A stretch of 62,231 nt of DNA. Origin: a bacterium (GTDB lineage: Bacteria > Zhuqueibacterota > QNDG01). The stretch lies in the NCBI GenBank assembly GCA_021158245.1, contig JAGGVB010000044.1, forward strand, positions 1 through 62,231, in the 5' to 3' direction. A program made the translations under genes and the position numbers. This document shows positions 1 through 8,598 of the stretch, piece by piece. Positions within the stretch are counted from its first letter, which is position 1. Every line of letters starts with the position of its first letter. The notes under the pieces were generated by a model. It saw only the letters and a program-made list of their open reading frames with translations, was not told where the DNA came from and made no database searches.

Positions 1-397
1 GAAGGACTCCTCCGAAAAGATCAGGGATATGAAACATAGGTTTCAAGAAAAGCAGGACAAATCCAATTCCTATCACCCACTGGCCCCATGCGACTATCTG
101 ACCGTAAGCAAGCTGCGGGCCGGCTTTCTCCCAGATTGTGGAAAGAGAAGGAATAGCAACTCCGAGAAAGAGAGCGGCAAATACAATGTTTATTAAAAAT
201 CCCGGGAGTTTAATCCATCCGGCAGTCCAGTCAGAGGGAATTGATGAACCGAAAATTTGAACAATAATAAGCCCTAAAATCCCCCCGATTATTGAAGCAG
301 GCAGATACAATTTCTGAAACAGTTTTACTTTTACTCTTATTATTTTTCCTAAAACAAGTAATAAACATAGAAAAGAAAAGGATGTAACTATTGCCAT
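1..397 (-). CDS. gltS: Sodium/glutamate symporter, GltS-like (partial, runs off the left edge)
   Basis: Reading the minus strand from ATG at 397 gives an open frame of 132 codons with no stop to the window edge. The start has a GGGAGG ribosome site 7-8 bases upstream. The translation is strongly hydrophobic, with an N-terminal helix (residues about 2-18), then LYLPASIIGGILGL, which resembles the first re-entrant/helix region of GltS-type carriers, and at least three further membrane segments; AYGQIVAWGQW resembles the bacterial GltS-like subgroup. The family imports glutamate with Na+ across the inner membrane. The C-terminal two thirds lie outside the window, so substrate and integrity cannot be judged. 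It diverges from purL across a roughly 295-base spacer. A related Na+/carboxylate carrier is the main alternative. Confidence 0.72.
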   Translation of the reverse strand, partial: MAIVTSFSFLCLLLVLGKIIRVKVKLFQKLYLPASIIGGILGLIIVQIFGSSIPSDWTAGWIKLPGFLINIVFAALFLGVAIPSLSTIWEKAGPQLAYGQIVAWGQWVIGIGFVLLFLKPMFHIPDLFGGVL

Positions 398-520
398 GCT
401 GCTGCCTCCCAGAATTTTTAAGGGGAAAATTATTTGCAATCATAATTTTAAATTTTAATAAAAAAAGATGAATAAACCAAGTTGTTTATGGGTTTATGTT
501 GAAATGCATGTGAGGGGTAA

Positions 521-571
521 GTTATAAAGTTTGTAAAGTTATAAAGTTTGTAAAGTTATAAAGTTCGTAAA
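521..571. repeat. Three tandem 17-bp repeats
   Basis: The unit GTTATAAAGTTTGTAAA occurs at 521-537 and 538-554 without change and at 555-571 with one T-to-C substitution. The copies are exactly adjacent. They sit in the gltS/purL divergent spacer, 121 bases or more upstream of purL. They may be binding sites for a regulator, or a simple slippage product. Confidence 0.9.
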
Positions 572-680
572 GCTCATCAATTCTGTATAGTACTGATAAA
601 AATCGGATAATGTTACAATCAAAATAATTTTCTTCTTGATATTGTGAACTCTATAACGTAAAATTAAACAGTTGAAAATG

Positions 681-686
681 AAGGAG
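681..686 (+). promoter_or_regulatory. Ribosome binding site that selects the GTG start of purL
   Basis: AAGGAG lies 6 bases before GTG at 693. It is downstream of two earlier in-frame starts (TTG 672, ATG 678), neither of which has a Shine-Dalgarno sequence. This favours 693 as the real start. Confidence 0.6.
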
Positions 687-692
687 AAAATA

Positions 693-3560
693 GTGATAAC
701 CACACTCTACGTAAAACGAACCAGTGAAAATCCAAAGGCACTTTCCCTTTTGCATAAATTAAAGCACGAATCTTATCAAGGCCTGAAAAATATTCAGATA
801 GAGACTGTTTACAGGCTGGAAGGTATATCTCAAAGCCAGGCTGAAAAACTTTTCCCCCTTTTCCATAACCCTGCAGCGGAAAGGATATCTTTTAAATCAC
901 TGCTTTCCCGCAAAGAGGGGACTGTGATAGAAATAGGCTTTCAGAGAGCTGTAACAGATCCTGAGCTGCCTTCAGTAATACACGGAGCAGAAGCCCTTGG
1001 AGTTGACAGCCTGGAATGGGTCAGAATTTTTCACAGGTATCAGTTTATAGGTGTATCGGAAGATACTGCAAGGCAGATTGCTGACAGGTTCCTGTACAAT
1101 CCTCAAGTACAGGTAATCATCTCTCCTGGTGATAAATGGGAGACACTGAAACCCAGGGGAGAACCGGGCCCTGTTGAATCCATCTCTCTCAACGGGTTAA
1201 GCGACAGAGAACTTGAAAAGATGAGTGAAGAGAGACGGTTGCTTTTATCCCTTGATCAAATGAAAACTTTAAGGAGTATGGAAGACCGGATAAAGAGGCC
1301 GCTCACAGATGCAGAACTTGAAATGTTTGCACAAACCTGGTCTGACCACTGTTTTCACACAACATGGAAATCCCTCGGACTTTTAGAAAAGCTGTTTGCT
1401 GCTACAAATAAAATAAATCATCCTCTTGTGCTTTCCGTATTTGAGGATAATGCGGGAGCTTTTGAGTTTTACGACGGATGGGCACTTACAATCAAAGGTG
1501 AAACCCATAATTCGCCGACTGCTGTCAGCCCTTACGGCGGAATTATGACAAAACACGGAGGAGTAATCCGTGATACACTGGGCTGCGGGCAGGGTGCAAA
1601 GCCAATTGGCGGCACAACAGTAATGGGGCTTGGAGATCCGTTTATGAAATGGGAGGATGTCCCCAAAGGCGTACTGCATCCGAAAACAATCCTTTTGGAA
1701 TCAATCAGAGGCACTGCGGATTACAATAATCCAATGGGAATTCCCATGATGTTCCCTGTTTATAAATTCCATAAAGGGTATACCGGTAAATGCCTTGCAC
1801 TTGGACATTCCATAGGTATACTGCCTGCTGCAAGAGCGCTAAAAGGCCATCCGAAAGCAGGTGATATTGCCATCCTCATAGGCGGTTTAACAGGACGTGA
1901 CGGACTGCACGGAGCAACTGTAAGCTCAGGCTCAATGAAGAGTGATACTGCTGTTGTTGATGCTGCACATGTTCAGATCGGCCACCCGATTGAAGAGCGT
2001 AAATTTATGGAAGCAATCCCTGTTTTAAGGGATTCTGACTGCCTGCGTGCAATTACAGATCTGGGAGCAGGAGGCCTTTCATCTGCAGTAGGAGAGATGG
2101 GAGCAGAAACAGGTGTGTGGGTTAATCTTGCGTGGGTGCCATTAAAGACAGAAGGAATGCATCCATGGGAGATCTGGATTTCCGAAAGTCAGGAACGAAT
2201 GCTCTTGTGTGTGGCTCCGAACAAGGTGGATACGGCTTTTAATATACTTGACAAATATGAAGTTACATCTACAATTATCGGGAAATTTACAGATACAATG
2301 CGCTGTCAGATTATGTATGACCCCGAGCTTGACAATAATCTGGAAACTATGAAAGATGTTTCCGGCATCAACGGAGAGCTGGTCGTAGAACTTGATTTTT
2401 CAGTTCTCAGACAGGGCTGCCCTCTTCCCTCTATTTCTGCAGCACCGGAAATCCCGGAAAAGGAAAAAGCAGTTCCTGAGCCGATAAAAACATCGGATGA
2501 TTTGGAAACAGCAATATTGAAGCTTATTTCACATCCGGATATCTGTGATCAGTCTGCTGCAGGTACCCAGTTTGATTCAACAGTGCAGGGTACAACTGTT
2601 ATTGGTCCGTACGGAGGTGTTAACGGGCGCATGCCCAATGATGTCTGGGTTTCATCCCCTGTAAGAGGCAAACCATTCGGTGCAGTGTCAGCGCTTGGTT
2701 TCATACCCGGATACGGAGAAATTGATCCTGCAAAGGCTGCAAAACTCATGATACTTGAGCCTGTCACACGGCTTATTCTATCCGGAGTTTCTCCGCAGGA
2801 GATAGTACTGTGCGACAACTTTTATACCCCGCGTGTTAATGACTATATTGCAAGAGCCCTGTACTCAATGGTTGATATGTGCTGTGATGTATCAATAGAA
2901 CTTGGTATGCCTTTTATTAGCGGGAAAGACAGCTCTTCAGGGACATTTATTGATGATCAGGGAAGAAGAATGGACATTCCTCCGACTCTTGCTGTGCTCG
3001 CTCTCGGCAGAATGAAAGATGTAGGTAAACTGGTAAAAAAGCCGTGGGCATCATCAAAAAGTAAACTCATTCTTGCAGGGGCGCTTACACATGTTCTTGG
3101 AGGTTCTCTCTATCTTGACAATTCAGGAAAGCATGGAGGGCCTCTGCCTGATCCGGATATTTCATACCTGATCGAATTCTGGAATAAACTCAAAATTTAC
3201 AGAGAACGGGGGGACATACTTTCCGGCTCTGCAATTGGGCAGGGAGGGGTTATAAGAAGAGTATTCGAGATGTCTCTCGGAAGCGGTTTGGGAGCTGATA
3301 TATCTCTTGAATCCATTAATGAACTTCTTAATCCTGACATCCCTGAAGCGGCTCTTTTTGCGGAAATGATCGGAGCTGTTCTTCTGGAAATTCCAGCGGA
3401 GAAGGCGGAATCAGCAGCAAGGGATCTTGGAGGGGCAGTAATAGGCGAGATTAAAGAAGAGCCTGTAATTTCTGTTGATACAGCGTCAATGTCTGTCTCA
3501 ATAAGCCTTGAAACAATGATAAAAGAATGGGAGAAACCATTCCGGGAGATCATCCGATGA
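693..3560 (+). CDS. purL: Phosphoribosylformylglycinamidine synthase, PurS-like domain fused to PurL
   Basis: This is the synthetase of purine step 4: FGAR + ATP + ammonia to FGAM. From GTG 693 it is 955 residues. The first roughly 170 residues look like PurS-type material, followed by the linker with TWSDHCFHTTWKS and the PurL core with KGETHNSPTAVSPYGG, the GAGGLSSAVGEMG segment and a second half containing SGKDSSSG. At about 955 residues it exceeds stand-alone PurL (about 720-750) and is shorter than the fused 1300-residue enzyme because the glutaminase is the separate purQ directly downstream. The stop overlaps the purQ start (ATGA), which suggests translational coupling. Alternative starts are ATG 678 and TTG 672. 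The assignment is secure; only the start is uncertain. Confidence 0.95.
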   Translation: MITTLYVKRTSENPKALSLLHKLKHESYQGLKNIQIETVYRLEGISQSQAEKLFPLFHNPAAERISFKSLLSRKEGTVIEIGFQRAVTDPELPSVIHGAEALGVDSLEWVRIFHRYQFIGVSEDTARQIADRFLYNPQVQVIISPGDKWETLKPRGEPGPVESISLNGLSDRELEKMSEERRLLLSLDQMKTLRSMEDRIKRPLTDAELEMFAQTWSDHCFHTTWKSLGLLEKLFAATNKINHPLVLSVFEDNAGAFEFYDGWALTIKGETHNSPTAVSPYGGIMTKHGGVIRDTLGCGQGAKPIGGTTVMGLGDPFMKWEDVPKGVLHPKTILLESIRGTADYNNPMGIPMMFPVYKFHKGYTGKCLALGHSIGILPAARALKGHPKAGDIAILIGGLTGRDGLHGATVSSGSMKSDTAVVDAAHVQIGHPIEERKFMEAIPVLRDSDCLRAITDLGAGGLSSAVGEMGAETGVWVNLAWVPLKTEGMHPWEIWISESQERMLLCVAPNKVDTAFNILDKYEVTSTIIGKFTDTMRCQIMYDPELDNNLETMKDVSGINGELVVELDFSVLRQGCPLPSISAAPEIPEKEKAVPEPIKTSDDLETAILKLISHPDICDQSAAGTQFDSTVQGTTVIGPYGGVNGRMPNDVWVSSPVRGKPFGAVSALGFIPGYGEIDPAKAAKLMILEPVTRLILSGVSPQEIVLCDNFYTPRVNDYIARALYSMVDMCCDVSIELGMPFISGKDSSSGTFIDDQGRRMDIPPTLAVLALGRMKDVGKLVKKPWASSKSKLILAGALTHVLGGSLYLDNSGKHGGPLPDPDISYLIEFWNKLKIYRERGDILSGSAIGQGGVIRRVFEMSLGSGLGADISLESINELLNPDIPEAALFAEMIGAVLLEIPAEKAESAARDLGGAVIGEIKEEPVISVDTASMSVSISLETMIKEWEKPFREIIR

Positions 3561-4288
3561 GAAAACCGAAAGTTAATGTTTTATATGCACCTGGGATTAA
3601 TTGTCACAATGAGCTTATTGATGCATTCCGACTGGCAGGGGCATCACCTTCCCCATGCAACCTGACTTATGATCTTCTGGAGGGCCGAAGCAAACTGACA
3701 GATTGTGATATTCTTGCAATCCCGGGAGGTTTTTCTTTTGGGGATCATATTGCAGCAGGCCGGATTTTTGCCATTGATTTAAACAGCAGGCTTGAGGATC
3801 AGCTTATGGAAGTAAACGAGAAGAAGATTCCCGTAATAGGCATATGCAACGGGTTTCAGGTTCTTGTCAATACAGGCCTGGTTCCCGGATCAAAAGAGAC
3901 AGGTTCTCCCGATTCTCTCCTTGACATGAATACTTCCGCTGTATTTGAAAGCAGGTGGGTTGATGTCTATGTACAGGAATCGAATTGTATCTGGACAAAA
4001 GGGCTTGAAGGAGAGAGGCTCAGGATTCCAGTGGCTCACGGAGAAGGCAGGCTGATTGTTCCTCCTGATTTTGATGATTCCATGACAGTGCTGAGATATG
4101 GTTCTTTTAACGGCACTTTGTCGTATCCGGATAATCCGAATGGTTCTCAGGGGGGACGAGCAGGAATATGTGATCCTACGGGGCGCATATTCGGGCTTAT
4201 GCCTCATCCTGAGAGAGCAATATATCCGTGGCTTGGTTCTGAAGACGGGTTAAAGATTTTCAAAACAGGTATTGAAGCTGTACGCTGA
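3557..4288 (+). CDS. purQ: Phosphoribosylformylglycinamidine synthase glutaminase subunit PurQ
   Basis: This 243-residue class I glutamine amidotransferase supplies ammonia to PurL. The nucleophile Cys sits in GICNGFQ (Cys97), and the His/Glu of the triad lie in MPHPERAIYPW near the C-terminus; IPGGFSFGDH is the oxyanion-side loop typical of PurQ. I place the start at ATG 3557, which overlaps the purL stop as ATGA and has GGGAG upstream; a longer frame begins at 3527 but its extra ten residues carry no family similarity. The gene ends the pur pair; no further purine genes follow. The fused PurSL plus separate PurQ arrangement is intermediate between the three-subunit and single-chain forms of the enzyme. 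Confidence 0.95.
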   Translation: MRKPKVNVLYAPGINCHNELIDAFRLAGASPSPCNLTYDLLEGRSKLTDCDILAIPGGFSFGDHIAAGRIFAIDLNSRLEDQLMEVNEKKIPVIGICNGFQVLVNTGLVPGSKETGSPDSLLDMNTSAVFESRWVDVYVQESNCIWTKGLEGERLRIPVAHGEGRLIVPPDFDDSMTVLRYGSFNGTLSYPDNPNGSQGGRAGICDPTGRIFGLMPHPERAIYPWLGSEDGLKIFKTGIEAVR

Positions 4289-4335
4289 ATAATAATGCCT
4301 TCCCTTGAGGGTTTGGGAGGGTGTATAAAAGAAGT

Positions 4336-4364
4336 CCACGAATTACGCGAATTAACACGAATTA
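4336..4364. repeat. Short internal repeat of the CACGAATTA type
   Basis: Three near copies of a 9-10 base word follow each other: CACGAATTA, CGCGAATTAA and CACGAATTA. From memory, similar CCACGAATTACACGAATTA tracts recur between genes in many environmental genomes, so this is probably a dispersed intergenic repeat. No function is evident. Confidence 0.55.
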
Positions 4365-4611
4365 AAATCAGGGATAGTTATTGCTTTTGTGTCTTTCTTT
4401 CTCTATATCCTTTATACCTATATTCCCCCCGAAAAACACTTGCTTCCGGAGGACGCGCACAGCGTGCTCCTGCAAATGTTCGTACGTTCGCTAAAAGTCC
4501 GGGTTTCGGATAAATGGAGTTCCCCTCAAAGGAAAGTTTTACTTTATTCCTGCGATTTTATGAAATTTTTAATTATTGCTCCTTTGATTTCTCATGAAAC
4601 CTTGATTTTTC

Positions 4612-4639
4612 TTGGAAAATATTGAATGTTTATTATAAT
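4612..4639 (+). promoter_or_regulatory. Candidate sigma-70 promoter of the parAB operon
   Basis: TTGGAA (4612-4617) and TATAAT (4634-4639) are separated by 16 bases. The -10 box is a perfect consensus and the -35 matches 4 of 6. The transcript would start about 80 bases before parA. Confidence 0.45.
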
Positions 4640-4725
4640 TTCCTGCCCTATTCCGGTTTTTTGATACTTGCATTTCGTAAGCTAAAGTAGTATATTTAAA
4701 TTCATTCTAAAAAAGGGGATATGGA

Positions 4726-5490
4726 TTGGCAAAAGTCATTGCTATAGCAAATCAAAAAGGCGGGGTAGGAAAAACAACAACAGCTATCAATCTTGCTGCC
4801 TCAATTGCTGTGTCCGAAAGGAAAACACTGCTTGTTGATATAGATCCTCAGGCAAATACAACAAGTGGGATGGGAATTGACCACTCTGCTGTTGAGAAGA
4901 GCATTTATGAGATATTAATTCAGGATGAGAGCTGTGAAGAGGCTGTTGTACATACCGAGATATCCTTTCTTGACATTATACCTTCAAGTATACGTCTTGT
5001 GGGTGCTGAAATAGAACTTGTGACTGAAATAGGCAGGGAGCATGTATTAAAAAGAGCATTGAAGAATATAAGAGATAAATACGATTATGTTTTTATAGAC
5101 TGCCCTCCCTCGCTAGGGCTTCTTACTATAAACAGCTTTACAGCAGCGGATGCAGTTCTTATTCCCATTCAGTGTGAGTATTTTGCTCTTGAAGGATTAA
5201 GCCAGCTTTTGAAAACAATAAGGCTTGTACAGAAAAATTTAAATCCGAAACTTGAAATTGAAGGTGTACTTCTTACAATGTATGACCCGAGGCTTAATCT
5301 TGCAAATCAGGTTGCTGAAGATGTGAGGAACTATTTTGAGGATAAGGTGTTTAAAACTGTAATACGGCGTAATGTAAGGTTAAGTGAGTCCCCGAGTTTC
5401 GGCAAACCCGTAATTTTGTATGATGCTGTTTGTGCAGGTACGGAAAGTTATATGAAACTGGCTGAGGAGATACTGAGCCATGAAAAGTAA
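4726..5490 (+). CDS. parA: Chromosome partitioning ATPase ParA (Soj)
   Basis: ParA is a Walker-type ATPase that binds DNA non-specifically and, stimulated by ParB, moves replicated origins apart. The protein of 254 residues starts with the deviant Walker [15 protein letters not shown] (signature Lys), followed by the A' segment [16 protein letters not shown] and the Walker B region [14 protein letters not shown]. The start is TTG 4726: AAGGGG lies 7-8 bases upstream, while a nearby ATG at 4721 is in another frame. The short N-terminus, with no HTH domain, marks the chromosomal Soj type rather than the plasmid type Ia. It overlaps parB by 11 bases and heads a four-gene run with parB, an M23 peptidase and a bactofilin. 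Confidence 0.95.
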   Translation: MAKVIAIANQKGGVGKTTTAINLAASIAVSERKTLLVDIDPQANTTSGMGIDHSAVEKSIYEILIQDESCEEAVVHTEISFLDIIPSSIRLVGAEIELVTEIGREHVLKRALKNIRDKYDYVFIDCPPSLGLLTINSFTAADAVLIPIQCEYFALEGLSQLLKTIRLVQKNLNPKLEIEGVLLTMYDPRLNLANQVAEDVRNYFEDKVFKTVIRRNVRLSESPSFGKPVILYDAVCAGTESYMKLAEEILSHEK

Positions 5491-6343
5491 ACGACTCGGC
5501 AGGGGCCTTGGAGCTCTGATTCCACAAAATGCAGAAGGGGAAGAACAGCAATCAGCAGACAGTATTACGGATTTAGCATTATCTCTCATTACAGTTAATC
5601 CATATCAGCCGAGAACGGAATTTGATAAAAAGGCTTTGGAAGAATTAAAGAGATCCATAAAAGAGAATGGTGTTATACAGCCGATAACAGTCAGGCGTGC
5701 TGAAAAAGGATATGAGCTTATTGCCGGTGAAAGACGGTACAGAGCAGTTTTAGATCTTGGATTTAAGAGAGTTCCGGCTTATGTCATGGAAGTAAGTTCC
5801 GAAGAGAAGCTTCTGGAACTTGCTCTTATTGAAAATATACAAAGAGAAGATTTAAACCCCATTGAGGTAGCAAAAGCGTATAAGCAGCTGCAGGAGCAGT
5901 ATGGCTCAACACAGGAAGAAGTCGCAGAAAAAGTCGGCAAGGACAGGGCGACAGTAGCAAATTTTATCAGGCTTTTAAAACTTCCAAAAGATATACAGGC
6001 GAGCTTAAAAGTAAAAGAAATTTCTATGGGCCATGCAAGAGCTCTAATGGGATTGAAAAAAGAACGGGATCAATTAAAATTATGGAAAAAGGTGCTTGCA
6101 CAAAACTGGAGTGTCCGAAAAGTTGAGCAGGAAGTACAGAGTTTTTCCGAAAAAAAAGACGCTCACGAACCTTCTGCTCATAAAAGAAGAGATCCTTATA
6201 TTGATGATATTGAAGAGAGGCTGAGGAGCTGTCTTGGAACTCAGGTTAGAATAAAAGCGGGGAACAAAGGCGGGCGAATAGAGATAGATTATTATACTAA
6301 CGATGATCTTGACAGGATTATTGAGGCAATTGAAGGCGAGTAG
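5480..6343 (+). CDS. parB: Chromosome partitioning protein ParB (Spo0J)
   Basis: ParB is a CTP-dependent DNA clamp that loads at parS and spreads around the origin. At 287 residues it shows the family order: an N-terminal tail with [12 protein letters not shown] (the usual ParA-stimulating peptide), the CTP-binding region with GERRYRA and [13 protein letters not shown], a helix-turn-helix around [23 protein letters not shown], and a C-terminal dimerisation domain with a basic [10 protein letters not shown] segment. The start at ATG 5480 overlaps the parA end, so the two are probably translated together. I did not find a parS palindrome in the neighbouring spacers by eye, which does not exclude one elsewhere. 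Confidence 0.95.
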   Translation: MKSKRLGRGLGALIPQNAEGEEQQSADSITDLALSLITVNPYQPRTEFDKKALEELKRSIKENGVIQPITVRRAEKGYELIAGERRYRAVLDLGFKRVPAYVMEVSSEEKLLELALIENIQREDLNPIEVAKAYKQLQEQYGSTQEEVAEKVGKDRATVANFIRLLKLPKDIQASLKVKEISMGHARALMGLKKERDQLKLWKKVLAQNWSVRKVEQEVQSFSEKKDAHEPSAHKRRDPYIDDIEERLRSCLGTQVRIKAGNKGGRIEIDYYTNDDLDRIIEAIEGE

Positions 6344-6357
6344 AAAGAAGAATAATT

Positions 6358-7257
6358 ATGAAGATAAGAAAGAGGAGAAGATATTTTTCCCTGATATTTG
6401 TTCCTGACCAGGAGAAGGACCCTAAAAGTATTTCCCTTACTTATTTTAAAGGGCGTGTTTTCCTTGCAATTTTGATACTGCTTGCAATACATGCAGTTGC
6501 AGGAGGATTAGCTTATTATAGAGTCTTCCGTCTTGGTAGAAATTTGGCAAAAGTAAAATACGAGAATAAAGAATTAATTCTTCAAAATAAAAAAATTGAA
6601 CAAATTGCGCATGATTTTGAAGAAATAAGGCGTACTGATAAGAAGATAAGGAAAGCTTTCGGTACAACGCTGAATCTTTCAACTGCCGAACCTCCTGATC
6701 TCAGCGAAATAAGCAATTATGTAAAACCTGAAAATACAAAGCCTGCGCAAAGCAGTTACAAAGATGTGGTTATTGATGATCATGTGGGAACAATGCAGAA
6801 CAATCTGTATTTTCTGACACACAGAGAGAGCGGATACTACAATCCCGGTTATCTTCCGACTTTATTACCTGTTGAAGGGTTTTTAACAACGCATTTTCAA
6901 AAAGGCGGCTGGTTTTCCGCAAGAAGCCATCTCGGGATTGATATTGCTGCAAAGAAAGGCTCTGTTATACGTGCTGCAGGTTCGGGGATTGTTCTGATAG
7001 CAGACTGGACGCCTGATTTCGGGAATGTTGTTATAATTTCTCATGGAAACGGGCTTTTTTCCTATTATGCGCATGCTATGCGTTTAATAGTAGGACAGGG
7101 GACAAGAGTGAAAAAAGGGGATATGATTGCACTGCTCGGCAGTTCCGGAATCAGTTCCGCACCGCATCTTCATTTTGAAATTTGGAAAGACGGAAAACCA
7201 CTGGATCCGGAAAAATATATTTATGCTCTGCAGAGGCGGAATGTCGGGATGAATTAA
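6358..7257 (+). CDS. M23 (LytM-type) peptidoglycan endopeptidase with N-terminal membrane anchor
   Basis: The 299-residue protein has a short basic cytoplasmic tail, one membrane helix (about residues 38-58), a coiled-coil stretch (about 60-100) and a C-terminal M23 domain (about 175-290). The zinc ligands are present: HLGID (His, Asp) and HLHFE (HxH), with the additional active-site region YYAHAM. The domain cleaves peptide cross-links in peptidoglycan. It follows parB by 14 bases and precedes a bactofilin by 20 bases. Membrane-anchored M23 enzymes beside bactofilins are a known pair controlling cell curvature or shape in several bacteria, so this enzyme is probably recruited and positioned by the bactofilin polymer. 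Confidence 0.9.
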   Translation: MKIRKRRRYFSLIFVPDQEKDPKSISLTYFKGRVFLAILILLAIHAVAGGLAYYRVFRLGRNLAKVKYENKELILQNKKIEQIAHDFEEIRRTDKKIRKAFGTTLNLSTAEPPDLSEISNYVKPENTKPAQSSYKDVVIDDHVGTMQNNLYFLTHRESGYYNPGYLPTLLPVEGFLTTHFQKGGWFSARSHLGIDIAAKKGSVIRAAGSGIVLIADWTPDFGNVVIISHGNGLFSYYAHAMRLIVGQGTRVKKGDMIALLGSSGISSAPHLHFEIWKDGKPLDPEKYIYALQRRNVGMN

Positions 7258-7277
7258 ATTATTAAGGAAAATAACAA

Positions 7278-7664
7278 ATGGCAAAAACAAATTCTGAGTT
7301 TGGCAAAGGGGGAGAACTTAATACTATAGTCGGGAAAGGCACATCAATACACGGTGATATGCATGTTCAGAACAGTATTAGAGTTGACGGAAAAGTTCAG
7401 GGAAATATAACAACAACTGATACTATAATTGTAGGAAAAGAAGGAAGTGTTAAAGGTAATATTACTGCAAAAAATGTACTTCTTGCAGGCCAGGTTACAG
7501 GAAATGTAGGAGCAAAAGAAAAAGTGTTTTTACAGTCAACAGCAACAATAAATGGCGATGTCAAATCTTCCCATCTTGTTGTTGATGAGGGTGCAGTATT
7601 TGACGGTAAGTGCAGTATGTCGGATAATAAAACAGGAAGCTCTGCTGAAGAAGTAGTTCAGTAG
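7278..7664 (+). CDS. Bactofilin (polymer-forming cytoskeletal protein)
   Basis: The 128-residue protein is almost entirely a bactofilin domain: a short unstructured head, then the right-handed beta-helix with regular hydrophobic/Gly repeats (for example TSIHGDMHVQNSIRVDGKVQGNI and KGNITAKNVLLAGQVTGNV in successive rungs), then a short polar tail. Bactofilins form nucleotide-independent filaments, often under the inner membrane. The position after parA, parB and an M23 peptidase suggests links both to cell-wall remodelling and to the segregation machinery, as reported for bactofilins in Myxococcus. The stop at 7662-7664 ends the cluster; no clear terminator follows. Confidence 0.93.
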   Translation: MAKTNSEFGKGGELNTIVGKGTSIHGDMHVQNSIRVDGKVQGNITTTDTIIVGKEGSVKGNITAKNVLLAGQVTGNVGAKEKVFLQSTATINGDVKSSHLVVDEGAVFDGKCSMSDNKTGSSAEEVVQ

Positions 7665-7995
7665 GGAAAAATTCCTTATTATTTGTAAAAAATAACTCAT
7701 TTTATATTTTATTTTATTATCGGCTTAATCCCCCCGGATTATAGCTGGAATTGTATTTCTAAGGCTGTTTTTGGCAAAAAGGTTGCGATTTATGTACCTG
7801 AGCAATATTTGGTATACTATTTGCGTTTAGCACGATTTGTAGGTTTTTATTCGGGCGATGTTCATGGATGAATAATTGACAAGAGGACAGGAAAATAAAT
7901 GGTGCTTCATGGCCTTAAATTTCCGGCTGTGGATATCCCATCAAAATATATTTTAACATTTATGCAGAAATTTGTATAACGAAAGGATATTATAG
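7665..7995. other. Intergenic region before the V-type ATPase operon
   Basis: These 331 bases contain no gene. A consensus -35 (TTGACA, 7876-7881) has no good -10 at standard distance, and a -10-like TATACT (7813-7818) has only a weak -35 partner; either could drive the ATPase operon. No stable hairpin was seen. Confidence 0.5.
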
Positions 7996-8598
7996 ATGGA
8001 AGTTAAATTAGAGAACCTTATTGAAAAATTAAGACAGGAGGGCGTTGAGGAGGCACAGCGCGCTTCTGAACAGATCCTGTCAGATTCAAAGAAAAAGGCA
8101 GATGCCATAATCAAAGAAGCTCGGAAAAAGGCCGACACTATTGTTGCAGATGCGGATAAAAAAGCAAAATCCTTCCAGGAAAACAGCGAGAGAGTTGTAG
8201 AACAAGCTGTTAGAGACAGTGTACTGCTTTTAAAGAATAATCTTTCCGATCTGTTTGATTCTGTTTTCAAAGAGGCTGTATCCGGTGTAATGGATGAGAA
8301 GTTTTTAAAGGATATGATTTTAAAGCTCGTTGAAAAGTGGAGTGAAGGCAAGGACCTTGAAATCGGCCTGAATAAAAATGACATTAAAAAACTTGAAGAT
8401 GTGCTTTTTGCCGGTACAGGGGAAAAACTCAAAAATGGTATTACGCTTATTCCTGACCGGGATCTTGAAGCGGGTTTCAGAATCAGTGTTAAAGGTGATG
8501 ACCTGTACTATGATTTTTCAGATGAAAGCGTGGGCGAGATATTAAAGAAATTCCTCAGCCCTAAAATTCAGGAAATACTGGAAGGGAAGAATGGATAA
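7996..8598 (+). CDS. atpE: V-type ATPase subunit E (peripheral stalk)
   Basis: The 200-residue protein begins with a long charged helix rich in Ala, Lys and Glu (ASEQILSDSKKKADAIIKEARKKAD) and ends with a globular half (IPDRDLEAGFRISVKGDDLYYDFSD), the layout of V/A-type subunit E. It forms the peripheral stalk that holds the catalytic head still against the membrane sector. AAAGGA precedes ATG 7996. The end overlaps the next gene by 8 bases, and the gene is first in an E-DUF2764-A-B-D-I-K operon, the order seen in spirochaetes and chlamydiae. No separate subunit G/H gene is visible. Confidence 0.88.
   Translation: MEVKLENLIEKLRQEGVEEAQRASEQILSDSKKKADAIIKEARKKADTIVADADKKAKSFQENSERVVEQAVRDSVLLLKNNLSDLFDSVFKEAVSGVMDEKFLKDMILKLVEKWSEGKDLEIGLNKNDIKKLEDVLFAGTGEKLKNGITLIPDRDLEAGFRISVKGDDLYYDFSDESVGEILKKFLSPKIQEILEGKNG

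Larger units (their letters stand above)
398..692. other. Divergent intergenic region between gltS-like gene and purL
   Basis: This A/T-rich spacer must hold the promoters of both divergent genes. Apart from the 17-bp tandem repeats at 521-571 I see no convincing hairpin, riboswitch-like fold or sigma-70 pair. An overlapping reading frame on the minus strand here is only a shadow of the gltS-like gene. Confidence 0.6.
4289..4725. other. Intergenic region between purQ and parA
   Basis: These 437 bases contain no gene that I believe. Short overlapping frames at 4295-4625 have no domain, no signal peptide and run through a low-complexity repeat. The region holds the CACGAATTA repeat (4336-4364), a GC-rich stretch at about 4440-4510, and a candidate parA promoter at 4612-4639. 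I found no obvious parS-like 16-bp palindrome. Confidence 0.6.

Noticed and set aside
28-50. Imperfect palindrome TGAAAC...GTTTCA as parS-like site
   Set aside because: It does not fit the TGTTTCACGTGAAACA consensus, lies inside the GltS-like coding region and is far from parB.
672-692. Upstream TTG/ATG starts of purL
   Set aside because: No ribosome site; AAGGAG fits GTG 693 instead.
4295-4625. Two overlapping frames of 72-78 codons after purQ
   Set aside because: They run through a short repeat and a GC-rich tract, have no ribosome site, domain or signal peptide, and look like chance frames in a spacer.
7876-7881. TTGACA as promoter of the V-ATPase operon
   Set aside because: No acceptable -10 at 15-19 bases; kept only as a remark in the spacer description.
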